Source: Thalassospira sp.
GTDB lineage: Bacteria > Pseudomonadota > Alphaproteobacteria > Rhodospirillales > Thalassospiraceae
Direction of reading: 5' to 3'
Assembly: GCF_002709775.1 (NCBI RefSeq)
Contig: NZ_PAQR01000058.1
Coordinates: forward strand, 1-64,000
Length of the DNA stretch: 64,000 bases
Shown here: positions 8,340 through 17,795 of the stretch, piece after piece
Position numbering within the stretch: the stretch's first letter is position 1
How the letters are laid out: each line of letters starts with the position of its first letter
The notes under the pieces: generated by a model
Database searches by the model: none
Seen by the model: only the letters and a program-made list of their open reading frames with translations
Told to the model about the DNA's origin: nothing
Position numbers and translations under genes: made by a program

Positions 8340-9656
8340 TTACAGCTTGTCGCGGATCGAATACCACAGCATGGCGGCGACCAGCATCGGGAAGCGCAAC
8401 ATCTTTCCACCCGGGAAGATCGGCGTTTTGATATTGGCCATGACGTCAAAGCGTTCCATCGTACCGACGACCGCATCGGCCATGATCTGCCCGGCAAGCG
8501 TCGCCATCGCCACCCCGTGACCGGAATAACCGGTCGCGGTGAAGATGTTGTCATCGACCTTGGCAAAGAACGGCATGCGGTTCATGGTGATCGCAAGCGT
8601 CCCGCCCCAGCCGTAATCAATCTTCACGTCTTTGAGCTGCGGATAGACTTCCAGCATATGCGGCGAAACAAACGCCTTGATGTCACGCGGGAAGGTATAG
8701 CCATAGGTCTCCCCGCCACCAAACAGCATGCGTTTATCGGCACTTAGCCGGTAATAGTTGATGACGAACTTTGAATCTGCGACCGCAACATCATCGCGGA
8801 TCAGCTCACGCGCCAGATCATCGCCCAGCGGTTCGGTGGCAATGACGAAATTATTGATCGGCATGACGCGTTTCGCCACCCGATCTTCCAGCGCATCCAA
8901 ATAGCCATTGCAGCCAAGGATCATCTTGTTGGCCGTTACCACCGCGCCATTTGCGGTCTTGACAGTGACCTTGCCGGCCTGATTTTCATAGCCGGTGACA
9001 ACCGCCTCTTCGAAAATGCGTGCGCCGGCACCGCGGGCCGCATCGGCCAAGCCAAGTGCGAAGTTCAGCGGATGCAAATGCCCTGCCCCCATATCAAGCG
9101 ATCCGCCGTGATAGAACTCGGTTCCGACCATCTCGCGCATTTCAGCGCGGTCAACCGAGCGGATATCTTCATAGCCATATTCGGTCTGAAGCTTTTCAGC
9201 GTAGGCATGGGTATGCTCGACAAAGCGCGCACGGTGATCGGCATGCAGGATACCCGGTTTCCAGTCGCATTTGATGTCATGCTTGGCAATCAGGGCCTTG
9301 ACGATGTCCTTGGACTCTTCGGCGATATTCCAGAGTTTGTGCGCATCATCGCGCCCGACCATCTTTTCAAGTTCATCCTGTTCGCGGCGCTGACCGGACC
9401 CGACCTGTCCACCATTACGGCCCGATGCGCCCCAGCCGACCCGATGGGCTTCAAGCAGGATGACGTCATAGCCGCGCTCTGCCAGATGAAGTGAAGATGA
9501 CAGCCCGGTAAAGCCGCCGCCGACAACGACAATGTCGCAGGCCTGATCCCCCTCAAGCTTGGCGAATGCATCGGTCACATTTGCCGTCGCGGCATAATAG
9601 GAATCAGGATAGCGGCCTGGCCGGTCATTGGCGGTCAGCAAGTTCGGGGTGAACAT
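8340..9656 (-). CDS. FAD-dependent amine oxidoreductase, second PuuB-like paralogue
   Basis: A 438-residue DAO-family flavoprotein with VVVGGGFTGLSSSLHLAE (43-60), then GWGASGRNGGQVGSGQR (74-90), the motif also seen in gamma-glutamylputrescine oxidase. The C-terminal GWGGTLAITMNRMPFF and YSGHGVAMATLAGQ segments fit the same group. It is similar in plan to the 5276-6625 protein but clearly diverged, so the two may handle different amines, such as putrescine versus a longer or glutamylated polyamine. A GAGGG ribosome site precedes the ATG at 9656. It is transcribed alone on the minus strand, convergent with the hydrolase gene. Confidence 0.85.
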   Translation of the reverse strand: MFTPNLLTANDRPGRYPDSYYAATANVTDAFAKLEGDQACDIVVVGGGFTGLSSSLHLAERGYDVILLEAHRVGWGASGRNGGQVGSGQRREQDELEKMVGRDDAHKLWNIAEESKDIVKALIAKHDIKCDWKPGILHADHRARFVEHTHAYAEKLQTEYGYEDIRSVDRAEMREMVGTEFYHGGSLDMGAGHLHPLNFALGLADAARGAGARIFEEAVVTGYENQAGKVTVKTANGAVVTANKMILGCNGYLDALEDRVAKRVMPINNFVIATEPLGDDLARELIRDDVAVADSKFVINYYRLSADKRMLFGGGETYGYTFPRDIKAFVSPHMLEVYPQLKDVKIDYGWGGTLAITMNRMPFFAKVDDNIFTATGYSGHGVAMATLAGQIMADAVVGTMERFDVMANIKTPIFPGGKMLRFPMLVAAMLWYSIRDKL

Positions 9657-9729
9657 GAGGAACCCTCATATTTGGTGATCAGTGGCAATTGGATGGGGGC
9701 TATCCTGCCCAATCCGGCTTGCCTATCAA

Positions 9730-9749
9730 GGAAAAACTGCCGTTTTTCC
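9730..9749. promoter_or_regulatory. Perfect 8-bp inverted repeat in the upstream region of the second oxidase
   Basis: GGAAAAAC-TGCC-GTTTTTCC is perfect and lies 74 bp upstream of the oxidase start, in the 235-bp gap after the serine dehydratase stop. It could be an operator, or a weak terminator of the serine dehydratase transcript, since the 3' arm is T-rich. Confidence 0.35.
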
Positions 9750-9891
9750 GGCCGTGAAACAGCTTTTCGCCGATTATGCCAAAACCATCCAAGCCAGAGC
9801 CAAAGGATTGCGTGAAGTCGTCGACAAAGCACGATACCTGCGGCGCTCATCTCCGGGCTTTTCGCACTACAGCACTTTTAAAATCAGAGTC

Positions 9892-11484
9892 TTATGGCTT
9901 TTGGCTGGCTGCTTCGACCATACGAAGGGCGGTTTTGGTCGCAGCACAGCCGCCACGTGCCGTACAGCGCAGGTCGGGATGCATCATGTTGCCGATCTTG
10001 ACGGTCTGATCGACCAGCTCGTCATATTCCAGCACCGCATCAAATCCGGCCAGTACCGCCATCGCCGATGAAAAGGCATGCGACACCCCCGCCACATTGC
10101 GCGCATGACACGGAATTTCAACATCCCCGCCCACCGGATCACAAACAAGCCCAAGGGTATTCATCAGACACATGCTGGCCGCATCAAAGCATTGCTTGGG
10201 CGTGCCACCATAAGCCTGCGCCACCCCGGCAGCCGCCATTGCGGCAGAGGCGCCTGTTTCCACCGAGCACCCACCGCATTCGGCCGCAAACGTCCCGCGT
10301 GCAGCAAACACCGCCCCGATCAGCGCCATGGTTTGCAGCGCATCCGTCGCACCATCAAGATCAATGCCATGACGGATCAGACCATACAGCGTGCCCGGCA
10401 CAACACCGGCACTGCCCGCGGTTGGGGCCGCGCACACAAGGCCCCGGTTGCTGTCACGTTCCATGGCAGACAATGCACCGGCCATCGCATCCTGCAATAC
10501 CGGGCCACCAAGACCTGCAGGCAGATTGGCGTCACGCACGTTGCGCGCACGCAGCGTCAGGAAGCGCATGACATTGTCTTCGGGCTTGGCATCAAAACCC
10601 TCGGCCACGACACGCAGCATCAATTCGCAGCGTTCGCGGAACAAAGCGCGGCTGGCATTGCGCGACAGGCCAAGGCGCTTTGCCTCCAACGCCAATGCGG
10701 CATTGGCAATCGATCCGCCTTCGGCGCCATCGGCAACGGCGATTACGTCGGCACTTTGCGAAAACAGATCATCGGTGGCGCAAACAGGATATTGCGATGC
10801 CTCGGCAAAACGCACGTCGGTGATCCCGGCGCGGTTACGAAGTGCAGCCAGAAGTTCGGCATTCGGCAAGGCCTGCAGCTCGATTTCGACCCGTCCATGA
10901 TCGGGTTCGACAGAGACACCAAGCAGGCTGTTTTCACCCGCGGCCAGCTCAGATGCCAACGCATCGGCATCTGCCACCGCTGCCGGCCCCCAGACAAAAA
11001 CGGTCGCAGTCTTGCCCGTCATAAACAGGCGTTCGCCATTGCGACTGTCGATGTAATACATCCCGCCGCCGACCGAGGCGCCTGTATACAGGTCCGTGCG
11101 ATCCGCGCCATCTGCTGTGACAACGCCGAGTTCCAGATCAACACGGTTGGGGTGGTTGTTGTTTTCAAGCTCGGTCACTTCGACCGCAAACTGGAAACCC
11201 TCCCCGCGTTCCACTCGGCCCAGAATTTCGCGATAATCCGCATCGGTCAGCTTCGCCCCCGCCAAACCGGCCGCAAAGTTTTCATCGGAGCTTTGTGCCG
11301 CATAAACCGGCGCGAACGAGCCGCGCGGGTCAAAGCGGATCACCGCATTTTTTAGGGTTTCGCCATTGGCACAGGAAAGCTCGCGCACGAGCTTTGCCAT
11401 CATATAAGGCGCAGCACAATGCGAACTGGACGGCCCGCGCATGACGGGACCAATGACGGAATTAAGCAGGCTGATTTCTTGCAT
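9892..11484 (-). CDS. sdaA: L-serine dehydratase, iron-sulfur type, fused beta and alpha domains
   Basis: Converts L-serine to pyruvate and ammonia using a [4Fe-4S] cluster. The 530-residue chain has the beta domain first (GPSSSHCAAP near residue 17) and then the alpha domain. Candidate cluster and active-site cysteines are C351 (VCAAPTAGSAG), C403/C406 (ECGGCS), C448 (GLVCDPVGG) and C459 (EIPCH). It is longer than E. coli SdaA (about 454). In the GPSSSH motif the next residue is Cys instead of the usual Thr, which is odd. The gene stands alone between the polyamine and betaine regions. Serine and glycine arise from betaine demethylation, which may explain the location; that is inference. Confidence 0.88.
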   Translation of the reverse strand: MQEISLLNSVIGPVMRGPSSSHCAAPYMMAKLVRELSCANGETLKNAVIRFDPRGSFAPVYAAQSSDENFAAGLAGAKLTDADYREILGRVERGEGFQFAVEVTELENNNHPNRVDLELGVVTADGADRTDLYTGASVGGGMYYIDSRNGERLFMTGKTATVFVWGPAAVADADALASELAAGENSLLGVSVEPDHGRVEIELQALPNAELLAALRNRAGITDVRFAEASQYPVCATDDLFSQSADVIAVADGAEGGSIANAALALEAKRLGLSRNASRALFRERCELMLRVVAEGFDAKPEDNVMRFLTLRARNVRDANLPAGLGGPVLQDAMAGALSAMERDSNRGLVCAAPTAGSAGVVPGTLYGLIRHGIDLDGATDALQTMALIGAVFAARGTFAAECGGCSVETGASAAMAAAGVAQAYGGTPKQCFDAASMCLMNTLGLVCDPVGGDVEIPCHARNVAGVSHAFSSAMAVLAGFDAVLEYDELVDQTVKIGNMMHPDLRCTARGGCAATKTALRMVEAASQKP

Positions 11485-11559
11485 GATACGGCTTCTTGCA
11501 TGGCGCTTCTGATCACTCGATCATCCCCTTCCCGTCGGTCGAATGCAATCATCAGAATC

Positions 11560-11594
11560 AAAAATCCCCGATCCATCAAAAGACAGACCGGGGA
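11560..11594 (-). terminator. Intrinsic terminator after betA
   Basis: Read on the minus strand, a 9-bp stem (TCCCCGGTC / GATCGGGGA, one G-T pair) with a 12-base loop is followed directly by five Ts, 30 bases past the betA stop. This closes the betIBA operon. Confidence 0.8.
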
Positions 11595-11623
11595 AATCAT
11601 CAGACTATTTGAAATAGATGGTC

Positions 11624-13309
11624 TTAGCGTTGCTTGGTTTCCCATTCGGGATGCACGAAATAAGGTGCGTTCGACGGGGCCAGCGGCGTTTTGCCACGAA
11701 TGATGTCAGCCGCCTTTTCACCGACCATGATGGTCGGCGCATTGAGGTTGCCGGTCACGATGGTCGGCATGATCGAACTGTCGACCACGCGCAGGCCCTC
11801 AACGCCATGCACACGGGTTTTCTCGTCAACCACCGACATCTCGTCACTGCCCATCTTGCACGAGCAGGACGGGTGATAGGCGCTTTCGGCGTGATCAGCG
11901 ACCCAGGCATCAATCTGCTCATCTGTCTGGATGTCCTTGCCCGGGGCAATTTCACCGCCACTGAGATCGGCAAAGGCTTCCTGACCAAAGATTTCACGGG
12001 TCAGACGGACCGACGCGCGCATTTCTTCCCAGTCGTCCGGGTGGCTCATATAGTTCGGATCAATGATCGGGCGATCCTTGGGATTGGCGGATGCCAGACG
12101 CACCGTGCCACGCGACTTGGAACGCATCGGGCCGACATGGGCCTGGAAGCCATCTTTTTCGGCCGCCTTGGAGCCATTGTAGTTAATCGCAGCCGGCATG
12201 AAGTGATATTGCAGATCGGGATGTTTCACGCCTGCCTTGGAACGGATAAAGCCACCGGCCTCGAAATGGTTGGTCGCACCCAGCCCGGTTTTGAACAGAT
12301 ACCATTCAACCCCGATCTTGAGCTTGTTCCACCAATCAAGCTTGCTATTGAGGCTGATCGGTTTGGTGCATTCCATCTGAACATAAAGTTCCAGATGGTC
12401 CTGAAGGTTCTCCCCAACACCGGGCAGATCATGGACAACATCAATGCCATGTTCGCGCAAGTGTGCTGCCGGACCAATCCCCGAAAGCATCAGGAGCTTC
12501 GGCGAGTTGATCGAACCGGCCGAGATAATGACTTCGCGATCAACGACGGCGCGCTTGTTTTCACCCTGATGGGTGAAGTCGAGACCAATGGCACGTTTTC
12601 CTTCGAAAACAACACGTTGCGCGAGAGCGTTATGATAAACAGTCAAGTTCGGACGCTTCATCGCCGGATGAAGGTAAGCACGCGCGGTTGACCAGCGACG
12701 GCCCTTATAGACCGTCATGTCCATGGTCCCGAGACCTTCCTGGCGATAGCCATTCTGGTCGGGGGTGAATTCATAGCCGGCCTGCTGGCCTGCCTTTATC
12801 CATGCCTTGTGCAGGTCGTTCTGACACGCCCCGGTGGTCACATGCAGCGGGCCATCCCCACCGTGATATTCATCCCCGTCGGTGTCTTCATTGCGGGTAT
12901 CGGCACGACGGAAATATGGCAGGCAGCGCGCATAGTCCCATTCCTTGAGTACTGCGTCTTCTTCGGCCCAGCGATTGTAATCAAGGGCGTGACCACGCAC
13001 GTAAGCCATGCCGTTGATCGAGCTTGAACCGCCGTAAACGCGCCCGCGCGGGGTTTCCATGCGGCGGTTATTGAGGTTGGGCTGCGGCGTTGTCCAATAA
13101 GCCCAGTTATAGGTTTCCGACTGCATCGGATAGGAAAGCGCGGTCGGCATATGGATACGCCAGTCCCACCAGTGATCCTTCGGTCCGGCTTCGACAACCA
13201 GTACCTTCACTTCCGGGTCTTCGGTCAGTCGGTTGGCAAGCACAGCCCCTGCCGAACCGGATCCGACAATCACGTAATCATATTTTTCAGTGGTCGTTGG
13301 GGTCGTCAT
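11624..13309 (-). CDS. betA: Choline dehydrogenase
   Basis: A GMC-family FAD enzyme of 561 residues that oxidises choline to betaine aldehyde, passing electrons to the membrane quinone pool. The N-terminal dinucleotide fold is [17 protein letters not shown] (12-28), followed by the GMC signature around [19 protein letters not shown]. The C-terminal active-site histidine is in [10 protein letters not shown], and the closing segment [19 protein letters not shown] is typical of BetA. It is the last gene of betI-betB-betA, 73 bases after betB, with a terminator downstream. Length and motifs agree with BetA, not with alcohol dehydrogenases of the same family. Confidence 0.95.
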   Translation of the reverse strand: MTTPTTTEKYDYVIVGSGSAGAVLANRLTEDPEVKVLVVEAGPKDHWWDWRIHMPTALSYPMQSETYNWAYWTTPQPNLNNRRMETPRGRVYGGSSSINGMAYVRGHALDYNRWAEEDAVLKEWDYARCLPYFRRADTRNEDTDGDEYHGGDGPLHVTTGACQNDLHKAWIKAGQQAGYEFTPDQNGYRQEGLGTMDMTVYKGRRWSTARAYLHPAMKRPNLTVYHNALAQRVVFEGKRAIGLDFTHQGENKRAVVDREVIISAGSINSPKLLMLSGIGPAAHLREHGIDVVHDLPGVGENLQDHLELYVQMECTKPISLNSKLDWWNKLKIGVEWYLFKTGLGATNHFEAGGFIRSKAGVKHPDLQYHFMPAAINYNGSKAAEKDGFQAHVGPMRSKSRGTVRLASANPKDRPIIDPNYMSHPDDWEEMRASVRLTREIFGQEAFADLSGGEIAPGKDIQTDEQIDAWVADHAESAYHPSCSCKMGSDEMSVVDEKTRVHGVEGLRVVDSSIMPTIVTGNLNAPTIMVGEKAADIIRGKTPLAPSNAPYFVHPEWETKQR

Positions 13310-13382
13310 TTCTGATCCCTTGTTTGGTCGTGCTGTGTGGGCAGCCGGTGAGTTTGTGGCGATGGTCTTTGGTCAAAACCCC

Positions 13383-14840
13383 TTAGTAAGGGGCCTCGAC
13401 ATCGCCGGTTTCGACATAAACGGATTTGATGCGGGTATAATATTCAATTGCCGCACGGCCGTTTTCGCGGCCAACGCCCGATTTCTTGACACCACCAAAC
13501 GGCATCTCGATCGGGGTAATGTTATAGGTGTTGATCCAGCAAGTGCCGGCCTCAAGCCGCGCAACAACGCGATGGCCACGCGACAGGTCCTTGGTGAAGA
13601 CACCCGCGGCCAGACCGTATTCGGTATCATTGGCGCGCTTGATAACTTCGTCTTCGTCGCCAAAGGTCAGAACCGACATCACCGGACCAAAGATTTCCTC
13701 GCGAACAATGGTCATGTCGTCAGAGCACCCGGTAAAGACGGTCGGGGCAACAAACAGCCCGCCTTCCGGCATGCCATCCGTCACAGCATGGCCGCCAAGA
13801 ACGCATTTCGCACCCTCTGCCTTGCCCTTTTCGATATAGGACATGACCTGTTCATACTGTGCCTTGGTCACGATCGGACCGACCTGGGTTTCAGGCTTTT
13901 CCGGATCGCCCAGAACCAGATCCTTGGAGCGCGCAATCAGTTTTTCGATGAAGGCATCGGCAACGCTTTCATGCACAAACAGACGCGTCCCGTTCGAGCA
14001 AATCTGACCTGATGAATAGAAGTTCGCCATCTGCGCACCCGAAACGGCGTTATCGAGATCGGCATCTTCAAACACGATCATCGGCGACTTGCCGCCAAGC
14101 TCCATGGTGACGGCCTTCATGCCACCTGCGGCAACGGATGCCACCTTGGCGCCGGTCGCGGCCGATCCGGTCAGCGAAACCTTGTCAACGCCCGGATGTT
14201 CGACCAGCGACGCACCACATTCGCGCGCACCCTGCACGACGTTGTAAACACCATCGGGAAGACCGGCTTCCTGAAGCGCCTCTGCCACTGCAATGGCGGA
14301 AAGCGGGGTCGTTTCGGACGGTTTGTAGACAACTGCGTTGCCGCATGCCAGCGCGGGTGCAGCCTTCCAGCAGGCGATCTGGATCGGGTAGTTCCAGGCA
14401 CCAATGGCGCCACAGACACCAACCGCTTCGCGGCGGGTATAGGCGAAGTTGCCGGCAAGATCGATATGCTCGCCCGCAAGGCTTCCGGCGACACCGGCGA
14501 AATATTCCAGGCATTCAACACCGGAAATCACATCGACAATTTCGGTTTCCTGAATGGCACGGCCCGTGTCGCGGGTTTCAACCAGTGCCAGTTCATCATT
14601 GCGATCCCGCAGGATCTGGGCGGCCTTGAACAACACCCGTGCGCGTTCGGCAGCCGGGGTATTTTTCCAGATTTCAAACCCTGCGCGCGCAGCCTTGACC
14701 GCGGCATCGACATCAGACGCCGTACTTTCATTGCCCTTGGCGAGAACCGTGTTGGTCGCGGGGTTCAGCGTTACCATTTCCGCGCCCGATCCTTGGGTCT
14801 TCTTGCCGTTGATGAAATTCTGGATTTGATAAAGGCTCAT
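13383..14840 (-). CDS. betB: Betaine aldehyde dehydrogenase
   Basis: NAD(P)-dependent oxidation of betaine aldehyde to glycine betaine, the second step of choline conversion. It has 485 residues. Catalytic features are N150 in GAWNYPIQ, E247 in MELGGKSPMIVFED and the nucleophile C281 in SSGQICSNGTR. The substrate loop CWINTYNITPIEMPFGGVKKSG near the C-terminus is the BetB form. A CAGGAG site precedes the ATG at 14840. It sits between betI and betA with short gaps, so one transcript from the betI promoter is expected. Confidence 0.95.
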   Translation of the reverse strand: MSLYQIQNFINGKKTQGSGAEMVTLNPATNTVLAKGNESTASDVDAAVKAARAGFEIWKNTPAAERARVLFKAAQILRDRNDELALVETRDTGRAIQETEIVDVISGVECLEYFAGVAGSLAGEHIDLAGNFAYTRREAVGVCGAIGAWNYPIQIACWKAAPALACGNAVVYKPSETTPLSAIAVAEALQEAGLPDGVYNVVQGARECGASLVEHPGVDKVSLTGSAATGAKVASVAAGGMKAVTMELGGKSPMIVFEDADLDNAVSGAQMANFYSSGQICSNGTRLFVHESVADAFIEKLIARSKDLVLGDPEKPETQVGPIVTKAQYEQVMSYIEKGKAEGAKCVLGGHAVTDGMPEGGLFVAPTVFTGCSDDMTIVREEIFGPVMSVLTFGDEDEVIKRANDTEYGLAAGVFTKDLSRGHRVVARLEAGTCWINTYNITPIEMPFGGVKKSGVGRENGRAAIEYYTRIKSVYVETGDVEAPY

Positions 14841-14905
14841 CTTAAAACTCCTGCTGGCTGCACGTTTGGTCGGCAGCCTTGAACGTTTTTATGGTTCGAT
14901 TGCAT

Positions 14906-15496
14906 TTAACGGGCTGGCGAGTTCGCCAGATACAGCCGCAAGGTGCCCAGCACCATTTTGCGCGCCCCGCCAATATCGGCTTTGCCGCGTGACAGGCCGG
15001 TGCGCACCCAGATCCCGTCAACCATGGCAGCAATCGCCGCCGAAATATCATCGGCGCATTCTTCGGTCGTCAGCTGGCGCAATTCATGGCGAAGGTTTGA
15101 AGCCAGTCGCTGAAAATAGATATTATTCAGGCGACGCAGTGCATCCGAAAACGGCACCTGTGCCCAGAAGGACAGCCAGGCCACCGTCACCTGCGGGGTA
15201 AACTGTTCTTCGTTGAAGTTGGTATTGATGATGGCTTCAAGACGATCAATCGGCGTTTTGGCAGTAGCCAGACGCACCAGATAATCGTTGCGCAAATCCT
15301 GCATAAGCGAGCGCATGGTTGCTTCGAGCAACGCGTTCTTGCCACCAAAATAATGGGAGATAATCCCAGACGACATCCCTGCGGTTTTCGAGATACGGGC
15401 GATTGTCGTATCGGCGAATCCGTGGCTATGAATGGTTTCAATGGTCGCGTCGATCAACTGCCTGCGGCGTACAGGCTGCATACCAACTTTGGGCAT
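14906..15496 (-). CDS. betI: BetI, choline-responsive TetR-family repressor
   Basis: A TetR-type repressor of about 196 residues with the helix-turn-helix in the first 50 (TTIARISKTAGMSSGIISHYF). BetI proteins conventionally start MPK.GMQ..RRRQLIDAT, so I place the start at the ATG at 15496, although an in-frame ATG lies at 15508. BetI represses its own operon and is relieved by choline. A BetI-like palindrome lies at 15612-15627 in the divergent promoter shared with choX. It is the first gene of the betIBA operon. Confidence 0.93.
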   Translation of the reverse strand: MPKVGMQPVRRRQLIDATIETIHSHGFADTTIARISKTAGMSSGIISHYFGGKNALLEATMRSLMQDLRNDYLVRLATAKTPIDRLEAIINTNFNEEQFTPQVTVAWLSFWAQVPFSDALRRLNNIYFQRLASNLRHELRQLTTEECADDISAAIAAMVDGIWVRTGLSRGKADIGGARKMVLGTLRLYLANSPAR

Positions 15497-15611
15497 TAAC
15501 TCATCCAATCCTCTGCGTTGCGAAGGCTTTAGAAGGGTTTAACGCCGGAGCAACAGCATAAGACGCAGTTTTTAGTCCTTCGCAATTGACGTAACCAGAA
15601 TATGCTGTAAT

Positions 15612-15627
15612 TTAATTGAACAATCAA
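15612..15627. promoter_or_regulatory. Candidate BetI operator
   Basis: TTAATTGAACAATCAA is a 16-bp imperfect palindrome (symmetric core TT.ATTG..CAAT.AA) about 116 bp upstream of betI and 257 bp upstream of choX. ATTGAA/TTCAAT half-sites are characteristic of BetI operators. Direct binding is inferred from this and from position. Confidence 0.55.
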
Positions 15628-15634
15628 TCAATAA

Positions 15635-15661
15635 AAACACGCCGACATGAGCGGCGCGTTT
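15635..15661. other. Hairpin next to the BetI site
   Basis: AAACACGCCG and CGGCGCGTTT can form a 10-bp stem with one A-C mismatch and a 7-base loop. It lies between the BetI-like palindrome and choX and could be part of the choX leader RNA or an upstream terminator-like barrier. The rest of the 15662-15821 stretch shows nothing recognisable. Confidence 0.35.
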
Positions 15662-15821
15662 CTCAGGGCTAAGAACCTTTGCTGCGCGGCCATTCGGCTG
15701 TTTTTGTGATTATTCCGGCCCATTCATCACGTTCGGGGGAACGTGGTTGATGGCTCTGGGCGAGTGTTGGCGACATGTTTGTTGCGTTGATGTTCGTCTG
15801 GCCTCCGGAACCGAGCGTATT

Positions 15822-15849
15822 CTGCTGACCGGCGCAATCCGGTCAGCAG
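15822..15849 (+). promoter_or_regulatory. Strong leader hairpin just upstream of choX
   Basis: A perfect 11-bp stem, CTGCTGACCGG / CCGGTCAGCAG, with a six-base CGCAAT loop ends 34 bases before the choX ATG and just upstream of its ribosome site. No T-run follows, so a simple terminator is unlikely. It may stabilise or modulate the choX message. Confidence 0.5.
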
Positions 15850-15883
15850 TCACATTAGGTTTATACAAGGGAGAACCAGAAGC

Positions 15884-16843
15884 ATGACCAATCTTTCCAC
15901 GTTCGGCCGCCTTCTTGGCAGCACCATCATTGCAACCACCCTTCTGGGTGCAGCAGGTGCCAAAGCAGCCGATAGCGATGCCTGCAAAACCGTGACCTTC
16001 TCTGATGTTGGCTGGACCGACATCACGGCCACCACGGCAACCGCATCGGTGATCCTTGAATCACTCGGCTACACGGCTAAAACCGAACTTCTGTCGGTTC
16101 CGGTCACCTATACCAGCCTTGCCAATGGCGACGTTGACGTCTTCCTGGGCAACTGGATGCCGACCATGGCTGCCGACATTCAGCCCTATCTCGACAAGGG
16201 CACGGTTGTTTCAACCGGTGCAAACCTTGAAGGTGCGAAATACACCCTGGCTGTGACCAAGGCTGCATTTGACGCGGGCCTCAAGGACTTTGCTGATATC
16301 GCCAAATTCAAGGACGAACTTGATGGCGAGATCTATGGCATTGAGCCGGGCAACGATGGCAACCGTCTGATCCAGGACATGATCGATGGCAACCAGTTCA
16401 GCCTTGGCGAGTTTGAACTCGTTGAGTCCTCCGAACAGGGCATGCTGGCCGAGGTAAAGCGCAAATCCTCGCGCGATCAGTTCATCGTCTTCCTGGGTTG
16501 GGAACCGCACCCGATGAACGCGAAATACGACATGGCCTATCTTGATGGTGGCGATGACGTGTTTGGCCGGAACTTTGGCGGTGCCACGGTTCATACCAAC
16601 CTGCGTGCCGGTTACACCGACGAATGCCCGAATGCCGGCAAATTCGTCACCAACCTTGAATTCAGCCTCGCCATGGAAAACGAAATCATGGACGCGATCC
16701 TGAACGAGGGTACCGACCCGGCCGAAGCAGCAACTGCATGGCTGAAAGCCAACCCGGATGCAGCTTACGCATGGCTTGATGGCGTGACCACCTTTGACGG
16801 TGGCGATGCCAAGGCAGCGCTGAAATCCGGTCTTGGTCTTTAA
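15884..16843 (+). CDS. choX: Choline-binding periplasmic protein of the ChoXWV ABC importer
   Basis: A 319-residue solute-binding protein with a Sec signal peptide (basic start, hydrophobic 11-22, cleavage after AKA near residue 28). The aromatic box that holds the quaternary ammonium group in ChoX proteins can be read: W44 (VGWTDI), W91 (GNWMP), Y120 (AKYTLAV) and W206 (LGWEPHPMN), in register within one residue with the residues I recall for Sinorhizobium ChoX. It feeds choline to ChoW/ChoV and hence to the betIBA enzymes encoded divergently. A strong hairpin precedes and another follows the gene. Confidence 0.95.
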   Translation: MTNLSTFGRLLGSTIIATTLLGAAGAKAADSDACKTVTFSDVGWTDITATTATASVILESLGYTAKTELLSVPVTYTSLANGDVDVFLGNWMPTMAADIQPYLDKGTVVSTGANLEGAKYTLAVTKAAFDAGLKDFADIAKFKDELDGEIYGIEPGNDGNRLIQDMIDGNQFSLGEFELVESSEQGMLAEVKRKSSRDQFIVFLGWEPHPMNAKYDMAYLDGGDDVFGRNFGGATVHTNLRAGYTDECPNAGKFVTNLEFSLAMENEIMDAILNEGTDPAEAATAWLKANPDAAYAWLDGVTTFDGGDAKAALKSGLGL

Positions 16844-16866
16844 GCACCGCGATTGATTTTACCGAT

Positions 16867-16900
16867 GCGCCCGCAGTTGGCTTTTGGCCGGTGCGGGCGC
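16867..16900 (+). other. Intercistronic hairpin between choX and choW
   Basis: A perfect 9-bp stem (GCGCCCGCA / TGCGGGCGC) with a 16-base loop lies 23 bases after the choX stop and 44 before choW. Such hairpins commonly protect the binding-protein message from 3' decay and lower expression of the membrane genes; that role is inferred. Confidence 0.6.
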
Positions 16901-16944
16901 GTTGGATGTATTTTTCTTAATTCTCATTGAACGGATATTTTCGC

Positions 16945-17793
16945 ATGGAATGGCTCACGGAAACGAAGATTCCGCTGGGACAGTGGATATCGTCCCTGAT
17001 GGATGCGCTGAACGAACATGCCGATTTCGTTTTCTATACCGTTTCGGATGTTCTTGAATTCATTATCGAAAACACCATCGATTTTCTGGTGTGGCTGCCT
17101 GCCCTTCTGATTATTGCTGTCTTCGGGGTACTTGCTGCTGTTTTGCACAAATCATGGAAACTGACGGCCTTTACGGTCCTGTCGCTTTTGCTGGTGGTCA
17201 ACCTTGGCTACTGGGAAGAAACCATGGAAACGCTGGCACTTGTCCTTTATGCGACGCTGTTTTGCATGTTGATCGGTGTACCGCTTGGCGTGGCATCGGC
17301 CCACCGCCCGTGGCTGCATCAGGCGATGCGTCCAATCCTTGATCTGATGCAGACGATCCCGACTTTCGTGTATCTGATCCCGACCCTGATCCTGTTTGGT
17401 CTTGGTGTGGTGCCCGGTCTTATTTCGACCATGATCTTTGCCATCGCAGCCCCGATCCGCCTGACCCATCTTGGTATTTCCAACACGCCCAAGGCACTTC
17501 TGGAAGCCGGTGAAAGCTTTGGCTGCACGCCGCGCCAACTGCTTTTCAAGGTTGAGCTGCCATCGGCCATGCCATCGATCATGGCGGGGCTGACCCAATG
17601 CATCATGCTGTCGCTGTCGATGGTGGTGATTGCGGCCCTCGTCGGGGCGGATGGCCTTGGCAAGCCGGTTGTGCGCGCGCTTAATACCGTGAATGTCGCG
17701 CAAGGGTTCGAAGCCGGTCTTGCGATTGTGATTCTGGCCATCGTGCTTGATCGCATTTGCCGTCGTGACCACAAAGAAAAGTCGGGGCAGTGA
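16945..17793 (+). CDS. choW: Choline ABC importer permease
   Basis: An inner-membrane permease of 282 residues, the usual ChoW length, related to ProW/OpuAB. Several hydrophobic segments are evident, starting around residues 45-70. The ABC-contacting loop appears as EAGESFGCTPRQLLFKVELPSAMPSIMAGL. I start at the ATG at 16945; an in-frame TTG at 16927 is less likely. The stop codon is separated from the choV ATG by two bases, so translational coupling is likely. Confidence 0.92.
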   Translation: MEWLTETKIPLGQWISSLMDALNEHADFVFYTVSDVLEFIIENTIDFLVWLPALLIIAVFGVLAAVLHKSWKLTAFTVLSLLLVVNLGYWEETMETLALVLYATLFCMLIGVPLGVASAHRPWLHQAMRPILDLMQTIPTFVYLIPTLILFGLGVVPGLISTMIFAIAAPIRLTHLGISNTPKALLEAGESFGCTPRQLLFKVELPSAMPSIMAGLTQCIMLSLSMVVIAALVGADGLGKPVVRALNTVNVAQGFEAGLAIVILAIVLDRICRRDHKEKSGQ

Positions 17794-17795
17794 TC

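Noticed and set aside
10078-11355. A 425-codon ORF on the plus strand
   Set aside because: It is the open antisense frame of the serine dehydratase gene and its composition (many R, H, Q) is not protein-like.
11618-12691. A 357-codon ORF on the plus strand opposite betA
   Set aside because: It is antisense to a complete choline dehydrogenase with all family motifs; no ribosome site or recognisable domain.
15509-15883. A riboswitch in the bet/cho gap
   Set aside because: The hairpins there are simple inverted repeats; I see no conserved aptamer-like pattern.
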